From the NCBI RefSeq assembly GCF_014171595.1, contig NZ_CP050451.1:2914001-2978000 (forward strand): a DNA stretch of 64,000 nt. The letters are read 5' to 3'. Shown piece by piece: positions 8,252 to 16,806 of the stretch (position 1 is its first letter; each line of letters begins with the position of its first letter). The notes under the pieces were generated by a model, which did no database searches, was not told where the DNA came from, and saw nothing but the letters and a program-made list of their open reading frames with translations. Both the position numbers and the translations under genes were made by a program. This stretch comes from Massilia sp. Se16.2.3 (GTDB lineage Bacteria > Pseudomonadota > Gammaproteobacteria > Burkholderiales > Burkholderiaceae_D).

Positions 8252-8953
8252 CTAGCTACCGTGCGGCAGTCCCAGATTCTGGTTTGCGGGCACCGCCACG
8301 TCGATCATCTTCGGTTTGGGCAAATCAAGTTCGCTCATCAGCTTGCGGAAATCCTCGCGGCTGCGATCGGCCAGCCGGGCATTATGTCGTTTTTCCCAAC
8401 CGATCGTCGATACGACCTGCCCCTTGTAATCGTGACCTGGCCACATGCGTGTCTCGTCCGATAACGTGAACAGCTTCTTGGTCACGCTGTCATACAGCGC
8501 GTCGCTGCTGCCACTCTGGAAGTCTGTGCGTCCGCAACCGTCGATCAGCAGGGTATCGCCGGTGAACACGTTGTTGCGCCAGACGTAGCTCATGCTGCCA
8601 GCCGTATGGCCTGGAGTATGCAGGATCTTGATTTCTTCAGCGTCGCCAAAGCGGATGATGTCGCCGTCGTCCAGTTGGACCTCTGCCGGCGAAATGCCGC
8701 AGCCGCCTGGAACCGCCGCCTGCGCACCCGTCAATTCGCGTAGCTTGCCAGCCGAAGTGATGTGGTCGGCATGCGCATGCGTTTCCAGCACATAGACAAG
8801 TTTTAAGCCAAGACGCTCAAGGTGTCGCAGGTCGCGTTCCCAATGGTGGTCGACAGGGTCGATGATGACAGCGTCATTCGAGCCGGGCGCCGTCAGAATG
8901 TATGTGAAGGTCGACGATTCGGTATCGAACAACTGGATGGGATTCAGGTTCAT
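8252..8953 (-). CDS. Persulfide dioxygenase (ETHE1-like, metallo-beta-lactamase fold)
   Basis: 233 residues from the ATG at 8953, preceded by GAGGAGAT; the longer open frame upstream runs antisense-like into the TauE gene. The enzyme oxidises glutathione persulfide to sulfite with a mononuclear iron. Visible ligands: THAHADH at 58-64, HTPGHTAG near 115, and the GDTLLIDGCGRTDFQ block typical of ETHE1/PDO. The final MWPGHDYKGQVVSTIGWEKRHNARL is also family-typical. Last gene of the minus-strand operon ArsR-YeeE-YeeE-TauE-PDO, so sulfite made here could leave through the TauE exporter encoded just upstream. Confidence 0.9.
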   Translation of the reverse strand: MNLNPIQLFDTESSTFTYILTAPGSNDAVIIDPVDHHWERDLRHLERLGLKLVYVLETHAHADHITSAGKLRELTGAQAAVPGGCGISPAEVQLDDGDIIRFGDAEEIKILHTPGHTAGSMSYVWRNNVFTGDTLLIDGCGRTDFQSGSSDALYDSVTKKLFTLSDETRMWPGHDYKGQVVSTIGWEKRHNARLADRSREDFRKLMSELDLPKPKMIDVAVPANQNLGLPHGS

Positions 8954-8985
8954 ATTGATCTCCTCGATAAATAAACACGGATTAG

Positions 8986-9777
8986 TTACGACAGCGACTT
9001 CGCGATCATCGCGACGGCGACGAGTGCGGAAACGATTGCAAAACCTTTCTGTAGCTGAGGTCCGGCAAGCCGGGCAGCCAGCGAGCGCCCGCCCAGCATT
9101 CCCGCCAGCGCACCGGCCGAAAAGGGGAGGGCAATTGACCAATTCATGTGGCCGCTCATGGCAGTTGTACCGACGCCCATCAGTGAGATCAGCGCGATTA
9201 CAGCGAGGGAAGTTGCAACCGCCGATTTCATGGGCAGGTCGGTATAGCGCTGCAGCGCCGGCACCATGACGAATCCGCCACCCACTCCCAGTAGCCCCGA
9301 TAGCAGACCGGCAAGGCTTCCCGACAAAGCGAGTGCCTGGGCGCATGGCCTTGTCCAGATGAAGCGGCCGGTGCCGTCGCTGCGCAAGCAGACCGTGTTT
9401 CCGGTAGCGGCCGTTGCGACCTTTGTGGATGCCTGCTTGAACGTCTTGATGGCAACGTAAAACAGCACCAGCGCAAACAGAACGGCGAGCCAGTCTGCAT
9501 CGACCTGCCGCGCTGCCCACAGGCCGGCAGGCGATAGCAGCATGCCGGTTACAGCGATCAGAACGGCGGCGCGATAGCGAACGGTGCCAGCGCGCAGACC
9601 CAGCACAGCTCCTAGCGCTGCAGCCATGCCGACTGCCATCAGGCCGATTGGACCTGCTTCGGCAACCGTCACCCCGACGCCAAACATCAGCAGCGGGACG
9701 GCCAGGATGCCGCCACCCGCGCCGGTCAAGGCGAGGATCAGCCCGACCACCAGACCGAGAACGAACGACGTCAGCAT
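8986..9777 (-). CDS. TauE/SafE-family sulfite/organosulfonate exporter
   Basis: 263 residues of inner-membrane protein with about eight hydrophobic segments. Both halves carry the family signature: ALTGAGGGILAVPLL near residue 20 and LSGLLGVGGGFVMVPAL near 165, reflecting the internal duplication. A hydrophilic loop at about 105-145 separates the halves. Position between YedE-type sulfur transport proteins and the persulfide dioxygenase suggests export of sulfite. Substrate assignment is by context only. Confidence 0.85.
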   Translation of the reverse strand: MLTSFVLGLVVGLILALTGAGGGILAVPLLMFGVGVTVAEAGPIGLMAVGMAAALGAVLGLRAGTVRYRAAVLIAVTGMLLSPAGLWAARQVDADWLAVLFALVLFYVAIKTFKQASTKVATAATGNTVCLRSDGTGRFIWTRPCAQALALSGSLAGLLSGLLGVGGGFVMVPALQRYTDLPMKSAVATSLAVIALISLMGVGTTAMSGHMNWSIALPFSAGALAGMLGGRSLAARLAGPQLQKGFAIVSALVAVAMIAKSLS

Positions 9778-9844
9778 CTCGACCTCGGGCTTACAGTGAA
9801 ACGGGCATCATCTTGCCGGCCAAGCGACAAAAAGGGATGCATGT

Positions 9845-10282
9845 TCAGGCTCCAGCCCGGACACGCGAGCTAGCTACCCGGTCGAGTACCTCGAACAAGG
9901 CCATACCGGCCAGCATCGCAAGCGTAAAGATCAACGGTTTCATGCCGCCCGAAGCGAGAGACGCCAATGCCGGGCCGGGGCAATACCCGGCCAATCCCCA
10001 TCCTGCGCCGAAGGCGAGCGAACCCAGCACCAAGCGACGATCGACCTGCGTGGCCGTCGGCAGGCGCATAGTCGCCCCCAGAAGCGAGCGTTCGCGCTTC
10101 CCAGCGAAGGCGAAAGCGATCGTGCCAACCAGAATCGCCCCACCCATGACGAAGGCCAGCGATGGATCCCAGTTGCCAGCGAGGTCGAGGAACCCGACCA
10201 CCTTGGACGGGTCGGTCATGCCCGAGACAATCAGTCCAAGTCCGAAGACAAGGCCAACCAACAATGCGGCTACGATTTGCAT
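9845..10282 (-). CDS. YeeE/YedE-family sulfur transport protein (second half)
   Basis: 145 residues from the ATG at 10282 with GAAAGGAAAC upstream; a five-residue longer start at 10297 would overlap the preceding gene. Four or so transmembrane segments, with the family cysteine in GLAGYCPGPALASL and the LIVSGMTDPSKVVGFLDLAGNWDPSLAFVMGGA block. Together with the next gene upstream it forms the split two-protein version of YeeE/YedE, which imports or moves reduced sulfur (thiosulfate-like) across the inner membrane. The two genes are 11 bp apart, so probably co-translated. Confidence 0.88.
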   Translation of the reverse strand: MQIVAALLVGLVFGLGLIVSGMTDPSKVVGFLDLAGNWDPSLAFVMGGAILVGTIAFAFAGKRERSLLGATMRLPTATQVDRRLVLGSLAFGAGWGLAGYCPGPALASLASGGMKPLIFTLAMLAGMALFEVLDRVASSRVRAGA

Positions 10283-10293
10283 GTCGTTTCCTT

Positions 10294-10725
10294 TCAAGTA
10301 AGTAGATGACGCACGACGTAGACGGTAACGAAGCCAGCAAGCATGAATGCTGCCGTCGCCGCGAGCGAACGAGGTGACCTGCGCGAGATGCCGCAGACAC
10401 CGTGGCCGCTGGTACAGCCCGAGCCGTAGCGGGTGCCCACGCCGACCAGCAGGCCCGCCGCTATCAAGGTTCCAGTGCTCGCATCGACCGTCACCTCAGG
10501 CAACGCAGCGAACAATCCATACAAGACGGGGGCGGCAACCAAGCCTGCCAGGAAGGCACCGCGCCACGCGAGGTCGCCGCGAACTGGTCGTAAGAGGCCG
10601 CCGAGGATTCCGCTAATGCCAGCGATCCTGCCGTTCAAAAGGACAAAGGCCGCCGCGGCGAGTCCAATGAGGAGCCCGCCCGCCAGTGCTGTCCAAGGCG
10701 TGAAATTCATCCAGTCGATTGTCAT
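10294..10725 (-). CDS. YeeE/YedE-family sulfur transport protein (first half)
   Basis: 143 residues. Start at 10725 with AAGGAG eight bases upstream. The family motif [19 protein letters not shown] is intact, with the cysteines that are thought to relay sulfur, and several hydrophobic helices flank it. Its ATG overlaps the stop of the ArsR gene by four bases, so expression is tied to the repressor. Pairs of short YeeE/YedE proteins next to a BigR-type regulator and persulfide dioxygenase are a recurring sulfide-detoxification arrangement. Confidence 0.88.
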   Translation of the reverse strand: MTIDWMNFTPWTALAGGLLIGLAAAAFVLLNGRIAGISGILGGLLRPVRGDLAWRGAFLAGLVAAPVLYGLFAALPEVTVDASTGTLIAAGLLVGVGTRYGSGCTSGHGVCGISRRSPRSLAATAAFMLAGFVTVYVVRHLLT

Positions 10726-11054
10726 TGCGGTACTCCTTTTTCAGGTTGGCAGAACAACTCATATAGAACTCGCATGATCTCCATGGCTTCGCGGCTTTCG
10801 ATCTTGTAATAGATCTGCTTGCCTTCACGCCGGGTGCTAACGAGCCCTTCCTCGCGCAGCACCCCCAGTTGTTGGGACAAGGTGGGTTGCTGGATCTGCA
10901 GCAGCGCCTCGAGTTCGCTGACGCAGAATTCACCCTGCGTTAGCTGGCAGAGCAGGAGGAGGCGGTCGGGATTGCCAAGCACTTTCAGCATGCCGCAGGC
11001 ACGTGTCGCGGACGCTTGCATCGCTTGCAGATCAAGTTTTTGGTTGTCGCTCAT
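10722..11054 (-). CDS. ArsR-family sulfide/persulfide-sensing repressor (BigR/SqrR type)
   Basis: 110 residues with a winged helix: GEFCVSELEALLQIQQPTLSQ is the recognition region. Two cysteines, C36 (LLLLCQL) and C102 (YELFC), are 66 residues apart and fall exactly where BigR and SqrR carry the pair that forms a disulfide or polysulfide bridge when sulfide accumulates, releasing DNA. There is no arsenic-type C-x-C motif. First gene of the sulfide operon and divergent from a DUF442 gene, with a palindrome between them. Assignment to the redox-sensing branch rests on the cysteine positions recalled from those proteins. Confidence 0.88.
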   Translation of the reverse strand: MSDNQKLDLQAMQASATRACGMLKVLGNPDRLLLLCQLTQGEFCVSELEALLQIQQPTLSQQLGVLREEGLVSTRREGKQIYYKIESREAMEIMRVLYELFCQPEKGVPQ

Positions 11055-11107
11055 CGTCGATTCCTTATTGCGTTTCGGTATGTCTGGGGATATTATATGA
11101 CTTTACG

Positions 11108-11125
11108 ATCTATATTTCAATAGAT
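11108..11125. promoter_or_regulatory. Candidate operator of the ArsR/BigR-type repressor
   Basis: A perfect 6-bp inverted repeat, ATCTAT-ATTTCA-ATAGAT, is centred in the 101-bp gap between the divergent repressor and DUF442 genes. It is AT-rich and of the size ArsR-family dimers bind, so it probably controls both directions. Confidence 0.6.
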
Positions 11126-11155
11126 TGTTGTTGGATGACTTTAACAGGAGAGCAT

Positions 11156-11524
11156 ATGAACATCCGTTACCTCGACAAAGAGTTCGCGATTGCGCCCCAA
11201 GTTGCGCCAGGAGCATTGCCCAACCTGCGTGATGCGGGCATCGCCACCATTATTTGCAACCGTCCCGACGGAGAAGGCAACGATCAGCCCTCGTTTGCCG
11301 AGGTGGCAGAGGAGGCCCGGCGGCATGGCGTGGTTGCACACTATCTACCTGTGGTGCCAGGCAAGATTACGCCGCGCGACGTGGAGGCTTTCGCGGCGAT
11401 CATCGCCGATGCGCCGAAGCCGGTACTCGCTTATTGCCGGACCGGGTTGCGAGCTGAAACTTTGTGGCAGCTGTCCGATGGTCTGCGACAGCGCGGGCAG
11501 AGCATGGCGAAGGGCAAGGCCTGA
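11156..11524 (+). CDS. DUF442 / TIGR01244-type sulfur transferase (rhodanese/phosphatase-like)
   Basis: 122 residues from the ATG at 11156, preceded by AGGAG; the longer frame from 11003 would run through the operator. The protein-tyrosine-phosphatase-like loop YCRTGLRAETLW (catalytic Cys followed by RTG) and the N-terminal IICNRPDGEGNDQPSF block identify the family, which often occurs as the N-terminal half of Blh-type persulfide enzymes. Probably handles protein or small-molecule persulfides together with the dioxygenase. The family C-terminus is somewhat shortened, ending in a basic SMAKGKA tail. Confidence 0.85.
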   Translation: MNIRYLDKEFAIAPQVAPGALPNLRDAGIATIICNRPDGEGNDQPSFAEVAEEARRHGVVAHYLPVVPGKITPRDVEAFAAIIADAPKPVLAYCRTGLRAETLWQLSDGLRQRGQSMAKGKA

Positions 11525-11580
11525 CCGATGCCGTTGCTGACCATGCGGGTCATCGATGCCTTGCAGCGCTACCTCATGGA

Positions 11581-11667
11581 TCGGTCGGCGAAATCAGAGA
11601 TTTTGTCGATTTCCTGCAATCGAAAGAGGGCAGGCGGATCTTTGCGAAGTGGGGTTGGAAAACCTGA
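11581..11667 (+). pseudogene. 3' remnant of an ABC-transporter substrate-binding protein
   Basis: The last ~25 codons read VDFLQSKEGRRIFAKWGWKT, a close match to the C-terminus of ModA-type periplasmic binding proteins (x-FIDFLLSPEGQxIFxxYGF). No matching upstream domain is present, so only the tail has survived. The DUF442 gene ends 57 bp upstream, consistent with a deletion junction in between. Confidence 0.6.
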
Positions 11668-11818
11668 CCTCCTGCGGCGAAGCATAGTCGCCGGGTCGAT
11701 TGCGCCCAGTGCCCACAAGGGTCGGCGCTAACTTGCAACAAAGAACGGTGCATTCCGTTCTCATGGATGCGTCTAAGATAACGTTTGGAAGCGATGCCGT
11801 TCTCGTGTCCATTGAAGG

Positions 11819-11836
11819 CCTTTGCGTATGCAAAGG
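11819..11836. other. Short hairpin ahead of the YgaP-like pair
   Basis: CCTTTGC-GTAT-GCAAAGG forms a perfect 7-bp stem 43 bp before the ATG of the next gene and is followed by GGGGATGTCCCC. Possible leader structure or remnant terminator; nothing else is seen in 11668-11878. Confidence 0.3.
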
Positions 11837-11878
11837 GGGATGTCCCCATTCAGCATTCACTTTCGACAGGAGGTTTCA

Positions 11879-12295
11879 ATGTTTCCGGCAACAACAGAAA
11901 AAGCCGAGCGCAATACGTCGGCAGCCGCAATGCAACGATTCGACCAGCAGCTGCGAGAAAACATCGCAAACATCAGAAGTGCGGACAGGGAGGCGATAGA
12001 GCGGCGCTTGAACGAACTCGACCGTGAGTGGAATGTCGAGAGGGCAATCGAGCTCGAAGCGCCGAGCATGATTCTCCTTGGCCTGGCCTTGGGTAGCCTG
12101 AGCAACCGTAAATGGTTCGCGGTCTCGGCGATGGCAGCGAGCATGGTCATCCTGCACAACCTGCAGGGCTGGTATCCGCTCTTGCCCGTTTTCCGAGCCG
12201 CAGGACTGCGTACCGCCGAGGAGATCGAGCAGGAACGCATGGCATTGAAGGCATTGCTGGGTGAAAGATCCAGCCTGACACATTCAATTCATTAA
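11879..12295 (+). CDS. YgaP-like transmembrane protein (DUF2892 type), copy 1
   Basis: 138 residues from the ATG at 11879, with CAGGAGG eight bases upstream. A charged, coiled-coil-prone N-terminus (about residues 20-55, REAIERRLNELDREWNVERAIELE) leads to two hydrophobic segments (SMILLGLALGSLSNRKWFAVSAMAASMVILH) and the motif QGWYPLLPVFRAAGLRTAEEI. This is the layout of the membrane half of YgaP-like rhodaneses, without the rhodanese domain. The gene is 10 bp from a paralogue. Likely an inner-membrane helper of sulfur metabolism; exact role unknown. Confidence 0.7.
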   Translation: MFPATTEKAERNTSAAAMQRFDQQLRENIANIRSADREAIERRLNELDREWNVERAIELEAPSMILLGLALGSLSNRKWFAVSAMAASMVILHNLQGWYPLLPVFRAAGLRTAEEIEQERMALKALLGERSSLTHSIH

Positions 12296-12305
12296 GGAGA
12301 CGACG

Positions 12306-12755
12306 ATGTTCGCAGCCACCGCCACACAAGTGTCGGGCCATACCTCGGCGCATCTGAACGATCAAATTCGACATGAAACGCAGGAACGGATCGCCGAATA
12401 TGAACGCAACGACAGGAATGCCTTAATTACCCGCCGCCTCAAGGACTTAGAGCACGAGTGGGATGTCGAGCGTACCCTGCAGACCAATTTCGCTACGCTT
12501 TCGCTCGTCGGACTGGCACTTGCTCTCAAGAGCAACAAGCGTTGGCTGGTGCTGGCTGCCGGTGTGCCGGCCTTCATGGTGCAGCACGCGCTGCAAGGCT
12601 GGTGTCCACCGCTTCCCGTGTTGCGCAGGCTTGGCGTGCGTACCGCAAGAGAAATCGCCGACGAGCGCTTTGCATTGAAATCGCTGCGCGGCGACTTCGA
12701 CGAGGTGACGTCCTCGAAGGATCCAGACGCGATCGTCCGTGCGGTCCGCGCATAG
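12306..12755 (+). CDS. YgaP-like transmembrane protein (DUF2892 type), copy 2
   Basis: 149 residues, paralogous to the gene before it (shared LxxLExEWDVERT, L-A-L-x-NKRWLVLAAGVPAFMVQHALQGW and PLPVLRRLGVRTAREI blocks). It differs by having a cysteine in QGWCPPLPVL, which is the position of the conserved CP in DUF2892 proteins; copy 1 has Tyr there. AAGGAG is upstream of the ATG. Tandem duplication followed by divergence is the simplest history. Probably functions as a pair or hetero-oligomer, which is inference. Confidence 0.7.
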   Translation: MFAATATQVSGHTSAHLNDQIRHETQERIAEYERNDRNALITRRLKDLEHEWDVERTLQTNFATLSLVGLALALKSNKRWLVLAAGVPAFMVQHALQGWCPPLPVLRRLGVRTAREIADERFALKSLRGDFDEVTSSKDPDAIVRAVRA

Positions 12756-12874
12756 GTCCTGACCGGGCCGGGCGGTACTGTTCCACCCGGTATCGATACC
12801 ATGGAGCGCGGTCTCGACGCGATCGCGCAACTGGTATCAAGCTTCCCGGATGGCCGCTATGCATAGTCCCGAAG

Positions 12875-12907
12875 AGGGCGTTCCACTGCCGCCGCGGCAG
12901 ACGCCCT
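12875..12907. terminator. Strong hairpin between convergent genes
   Basis: AGGGCGT (12875-12881) pairs with ACGCCCT (12901-12907), and inside it CTGCCGC pairs with GCGGCAG around a single-base loop centre, with a 4-base bulge. It lies between the YgaP-like pair and the convergent DUF1264 gene and may stop transcripts from both sides; T-tract is absent. Confidence 0.5.
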
Positions 12908-12923
12908 GACATCCCTTGATAGA

Positions 12924-13730
12924 TTAATTGCTCGCCCTTGGCCCAGAGGCTTTCTGGTCAACGACACCTGGAATGTCTTTAGTCGGTCTTGGAAATTTGC
13001 CTTTCAGATCGTCCACGCCGGACTGGGGCTTGGCAAGCGCACGCAGATCCGAGCGCCTTTCACGTTTTTCGACCGTGCTGACCTTCAACTGCTTGTCACG
13101 GGCCTCACCCAAGCCTGGCATGATTTCACCCTCCCTGTTGAATGACCAGGCAAGCATGGCTTCGCCGAGCGGCATTTTGTCGCCTGGCTCGCCTTGGTGC
13201 CCCGTATGCCAAACGTGCCAGGTTTTGCCATAGCTGTTCATTTTCTTCTTCATCAGTGCATGTTCGGCAGCGGCTGGCAGTCCTGGCGCAACCAGCTGGC
13301 CGGACAGGATTTCGCCATTATGCGGATGCCAGTATTTCCGTTCCTCCTGGGGCAGGCTATTGAATAGCTTCTCGGAAATAATATATTCAACCCCATTCAT
13401 GTTGGCGCTTTTTGTATTGCTATCGAAGAGCACGCATTGCGCGAAGTCCTCGTTCATCTGATGGCAGTAATGGTGTGCCTCCATCTGGATTTCCGGTTTA
13501 GCTTTCATTGGATGAAATCCATTCAGATACACATCGAATCCTTTGAGGGGAGAATTGCTCTGCAAGATCTTCGCGCCTGCCTCGAGCATCCTGGTGTCGC
13601 CATATTTTGCCTCGCCTGCCGGATTGGTCTTGGGCGGCGATCCGGACTGCGCCGCCGCTACGCCTCCGCTCCCGAGTCCGACTGCATACACTGCATACAC
13701 TGCCGCAGCCACATACGCATTTAATTTCAT
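12924..13730 (-). CDS. DUF1264 (OBAP-like) exported protein
   Basis: 268 residues from the ATG at 13730, with GAGGAG upstream; the frame extends to 13850 but the signal peptide starts at 13730. The N-terminal MKLNAYVAAAVYAVYAVGLG hydrophobic stretch and a following AQSG look like a Sec signal. The body has the DUF1264 landmarks: GFDVYLNGFHPMKAKPEIQMEAHHYC, FAQCVLFD, NGVEYIISEKLFNSLP and KYWHPHNGEI, with many histidines and the HVWHTG end. Plant members are oil-body-associated proteins; bacterial members are uncharacterised. The last ~45 residues are basic and low complexity. Confidence 0.85.
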   Translation of the reverse strand: MKLNAYVAAAVYAVYAVGLGSGGVAAAQSGSPPKTNPAGEAKYGDTRMLEAGAKILQSNSPLKGFDVYLNGFHPMKAKPEIQMEAHHYCHQMNEDFAQCVLFDSNTKSANMNGVEYIISEKLFNSLPQEERKYWHPHNGEILSGQLVAPGLPAAAEHALMKKKMNSYGKTWHVWHTGHQGEPGDKMPLGEAMLAWSFNREGEIMPGLGEARDKQLKVSTVEKRERRSDLRALAKPQSGVDDLKGKFPRPTKDIPGVVDQKASGPRASN

Positions 13731-13885
13731 GTCGAGCTCCTCTGGTTTACATTCATCTTCCGTACATTTCCAAGGAATAGCAGCGCAGGCGGCAACCGCG
13801 GTGTCGCTGAAACATTGATGATTTTCGCTGTGCGGCGCTGGGGCCAGCATGGGCGCTGCCTGGGAAATATTAAGTTAACATAAAC

Positions 13886-14353
13886 TTAATAAAAGTAAGG
13901 GACCAGTTTCCTGACCTTTGCCTGATATGCGGGATAGCCGGGATAACGCTCGAGCAGCCACCTTTCCTCGCGAGTTGCTTTGCGATCGAAAAATACGCCC
14001 AGCAGCAAGGTCAATACGAGACGCAACGGACTCAGGGTAGATAAAGCAATCCCGAGCGCAACCAGCAGCAGGCCAAAGTAGATAGGATGCCGGACAAGGC
14101 GGTAAGCGCCGCTCGTGACCAGTTCCGCCCCGGGCAAGGGCCGGGGGAAGGGCGTGAGCGATTTCCCGAGAGAGACCGCGCTACTCCCAAGGACGGCAAT
14201 TCCGGCCAGCGCAACAATCGTTCCAAGGAAGCGGAACACCGTCGGCGCCGGCCAGGCTGGTCCGACCCTGGGCGCCAGCAGGAACACTGCAAACAGCAAT
14301 GCCTGGATCAGTACCCAGGCCTCGCCACGGCTGCCGAAGCGGTTCCCATTCAT
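13886..14353 (-). CDS. Isoprenylcysteine carboxyl methyltransferase-like membrane protein
   Basis: 155 residues from the ATG at 14353 (GGAG upstream); an open extension to 14431 lacks support. It has four to five hydrophobic helices, then the cofactor-binding signature of the ICMT/phospholipid-methyltransferase family: LVTSGAYRLVRHPIYFGLLL and the C-terminal EERWLLERYPGYPAYQAKVRKLVPYFY. These enzymes transfer a methyl group from SAM at the membrane; bacterial members near metal or sulfur genes have no known substrate. Stands alone between the DUF1264 gene and a decayed region. Confidence 0.85.
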   Translation of the reverse strand: MNGNRFGSRGEAWVLIQALLFAVFLLAPRVGPAWPAPTVFRFLGTIVALAGIAVLGSSAVSLGKSLTPFPRPLPGAELVTSGAYRLVRHPIYFGLLLVALGIALSTLSPLRLVLTLLLGVFFDRKATREERWLLERYPGYPAYQAKVRKLVPYFY

Positions 14354-14434
14354 GTGATCTCCAGTTTTCACCGAGCGGCGCGCCGTCCCGCCTTCAGGCT
14401 TGTGATGTCGAGGCCGCGCCACCATCGACAATGA

Positions 14435-14748
14435 CTAATGCTGACAAGTGCATCCCGTTCTATTTTTTTCAAGGCGCGGTGCAAGTGTGTCCAGATCGTA
14501 CCCGGCCTGAGAGGCCGCCTCGAGCAGTCTGGCGGGGGACTCATTGCCTGCGCGGGAAAGCGCCCACATCAACGTCGACCGCCGGCCGGTGCGGCAAGAG
14601 CCGAGTAGCGGCTTGGGTAACTCGGCCATCAGCAGCTTGAACGCGGCCGCATGGGTATCAGTGACATTGTCGGGCGTCGACGGGAGGTACCGTGTTTCGA
14701 TCCCAAATCCGAGACCGCGAGATCGGGGCTGCGTTGCTTGAATTTCAT
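14435..14748 (-). pseudogene. DUF442 (TIGR01244) pseudogene
   Basis: The start is intact, with CAGGAGAG before the ATG at 14748 and MKFKQRSPDLAVSDL matching the family N-terminus. The middle, including the NRPDGE motif, is lost. The end is back in another frame: GSCRTGRRSTLMWALSRAG with the RTG loop, then LLEAASQAGYDLDTLAPRL. Compared with the intact copy at 11.2 kb about 35 codons are deleted and the frame is shifted. A dead second copy of the sulfur-transferase gene. Confidence 0.75.
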
Positions 14749-14879
14749 GTGCTCTCCTGGGTGGTCAATTTGCAGGCAGATCAACTGTTCCAGCGGGCTT
14801 AAGCCCCAGGGGGAAAACGCCGCAGCTCCGGTCATACGAAACGCGGCACCCTTCAGTTATTGCGCTTGGCTGCCCGTGC

Positions 14880-16592
14880 GCAGCGAGTCAGGGTTCGTTC
14901 AACAGCATACGCCTGGCACCGGGTCTTTCGCGTGCATGGCACGCCGGCCACCAGCGCCAGTAACAAGGCGCATCGGCGCCAGTGGACAGCTGGTCGACAT
15001 CCGCGCACCCGAAGTGCAACCGGGCGACTGGTAGTGGTCCATGTCGGCGGGTGCGTCATCGTCGACGGCATGGTGGAGGAGGGCGAAAGCGAGCTCGATA
15101 CAGCCATCGTGAACGGCGAGTCTGCGCCCTTGTTCGTCGGTCCGGATATCGCGCGTCCTTGCTGGCGCAATCAACCTGTCATGCCGCATTGTCATCCGCG
15201 TCGAGCAGCCGTATGGACGGCGCTTCGTCGACCGTATCGGGGTCCGCATGCTTGAACTGTTCGGCGCGAGGAATGCCGCCGCCTCGCAGGCAGAACGCTT
15301 TTGCACGCTGGCTGATTCCAGCCGCGCTCGCGTTGGTTGTCGCCAGCTTTGCTGCAGGCTTCCTGGCGCACGGCGACGCCACCTCAGCAGCCCTGCGTGC
15401 ATTGTCGGTGCTGGTGGCCGCATGCCCGTGCGCCGTCGGCCTGGTTCTGCCGCTAGCCTGTTCGACGTCGGCAGGCAGCGCTGCTCGCAACGGCATCCTG
15501 TTCCGCGATCCGGCCTCGCTCGAAGCACTGGCAAATGCACGCGAAATCCTGTTCTACAAGACCCGCACGCTGACCGAAGGTCGCCTTGCGCTGTCCGAGA
15601 CGATCACCTCGCCGGGCCTGTCTGAATCAGAGGTACTGTACCGGGCGGCGCAGGCCGAGCGTGGGATTGCCCATCCGGTTGCCGTGCGATCCTGGATGCA
15701 GCCGCCAACCTGCCGGTAAACAAAACCACTACCGGCACCGCCCAGCGCTACAGGCAGGGCAGCCGCTGGCAGAGCGTCGATGGCGAGTGGGTGGGCCGGC
15801 CGGAAACGCAGACTTTGTCGCCAGTTATGGAGTAGCGCTGCCGCACATGCAAGGGACAACAGGCGATACCCGGATTGAGGTTGCTCGCAATGCCATCTGG
15901 ATCGGGGCCTTGCTACTGCAGGATACTGTTCGCCCAGATGCCAGCGACGCGCTCGCTGCCTTTGCCGAGAAAAAGCTCACCCTACGTATGGTTACCGGTG
16001 ACTCGTTTGACGCAGCCTGCCGCGTTTCCTCAGCCGTCGGCCTGCCGCGGGCACAAGTTTTGGCTGCCTGCTCGCCGGAGCACAAAGTCGATATTCTGGA
16101 AGCGGCTGGTCGGCCGGCTGTTTTCGTTGGGGATGGCATCAACGACTCCCTTGCACTGGCCGGGGCCGACTGCGGTATCTCGCTGCAGGGAGCGACCCCG
16201 GCGGCGGTGGCAGCTGCCGGGGTCGTGATTGCCAGCGGCGGCTGTATCAGGTGCTTGCCGCCTGGCGCCATGCGCACCGCACGGTCCGCATCGTGCGCCA
16301 GAACCTGGTGTTTCCGATGGCCTACAACGTGCTCGTGCTGGGGTTGTCGACCACAGGCACGGTGCCGCCTGTGGCAGCGGCATTCGCCATGCTTGGCAGC
16401 AGCCTGAGCGTCATCCTGAGTACGACGCGTCTGGCGCGTTTCGCCGGAAAACAAGCGGCTGCCGGCGACGCCGCAGACACGCCGGTCCGCACGCCTACGC
16501 CGGTTGAAGCAGCGATCACCGTCGCCGGGCTCTTGGCGCGCCGGATAGCACCTATGGATCTGCCTCTATCAGATGAGAGCGCAGGCAACTGA
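14880..16592 (+). pseudogene. Degenerate heavy-metal P-type ATPase
   Basis: Pieces of a metal-exporting P1B ATPase occur in order but in several frames: EVQPGD then VIVDGMVEEGESELDTAIVNGES (actuator domain), ALSVLVAACPCAVGLVLPLA (metal-binding CPC helix), and KTRTLTEG at about 15,555. The phosphorylation motif should be DKTGT, but the codons give YKTRT, so the aspartate is lost. Later come MVTGDSFDAACRVSSAVGL, VFVGDGINDSLALAGADCGIS and the last membrane pair RIVRQNLVFPMAYN...LSVILSTTRLARF. The N-terminal metal-binding domain is missing. Frameshifts plus a dead catalytic site mean it is not functional. The CPC motif fits copper or a similar metal. Confidence 0.85.
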
Positions 16593-16806
16593 AGGAAGGC
16601 TGGTAGAAGTCGACTCGTTGCTCCTGCTTCATTGCACTTGCACGTTTGGTACTTGGGCTTTTGAAGGCGGTACACGCATGGACCGCCGTCGAAACATTGC
16701 TGGTGGCGCTCCGCTGCGACGAGGCAGCCATGTGATACTGATGCGGTAGGGGGGGGGCTCACCCAGCAGGAACTTTGAAGGTGGACTTTCGGAGACGGGT
16801 GCCGAA
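16593..16806. other. Gap after the P-type ATPase remnant
   Basis: No gene or convincing RNA is seen in these 214 bases. A short poly-G run lies at about 16,749-16,757. The SulP gene ends convergent to it at 16,807. Confidence 0.4.

Noticed and set aside
8954..9520. Upstream extension of the persulfide dioxygenase frame
   Set aside because: It overlaps the TauE gene in another frame and lacks family similarity; the ATG at 8953 has a strong ribosome site.
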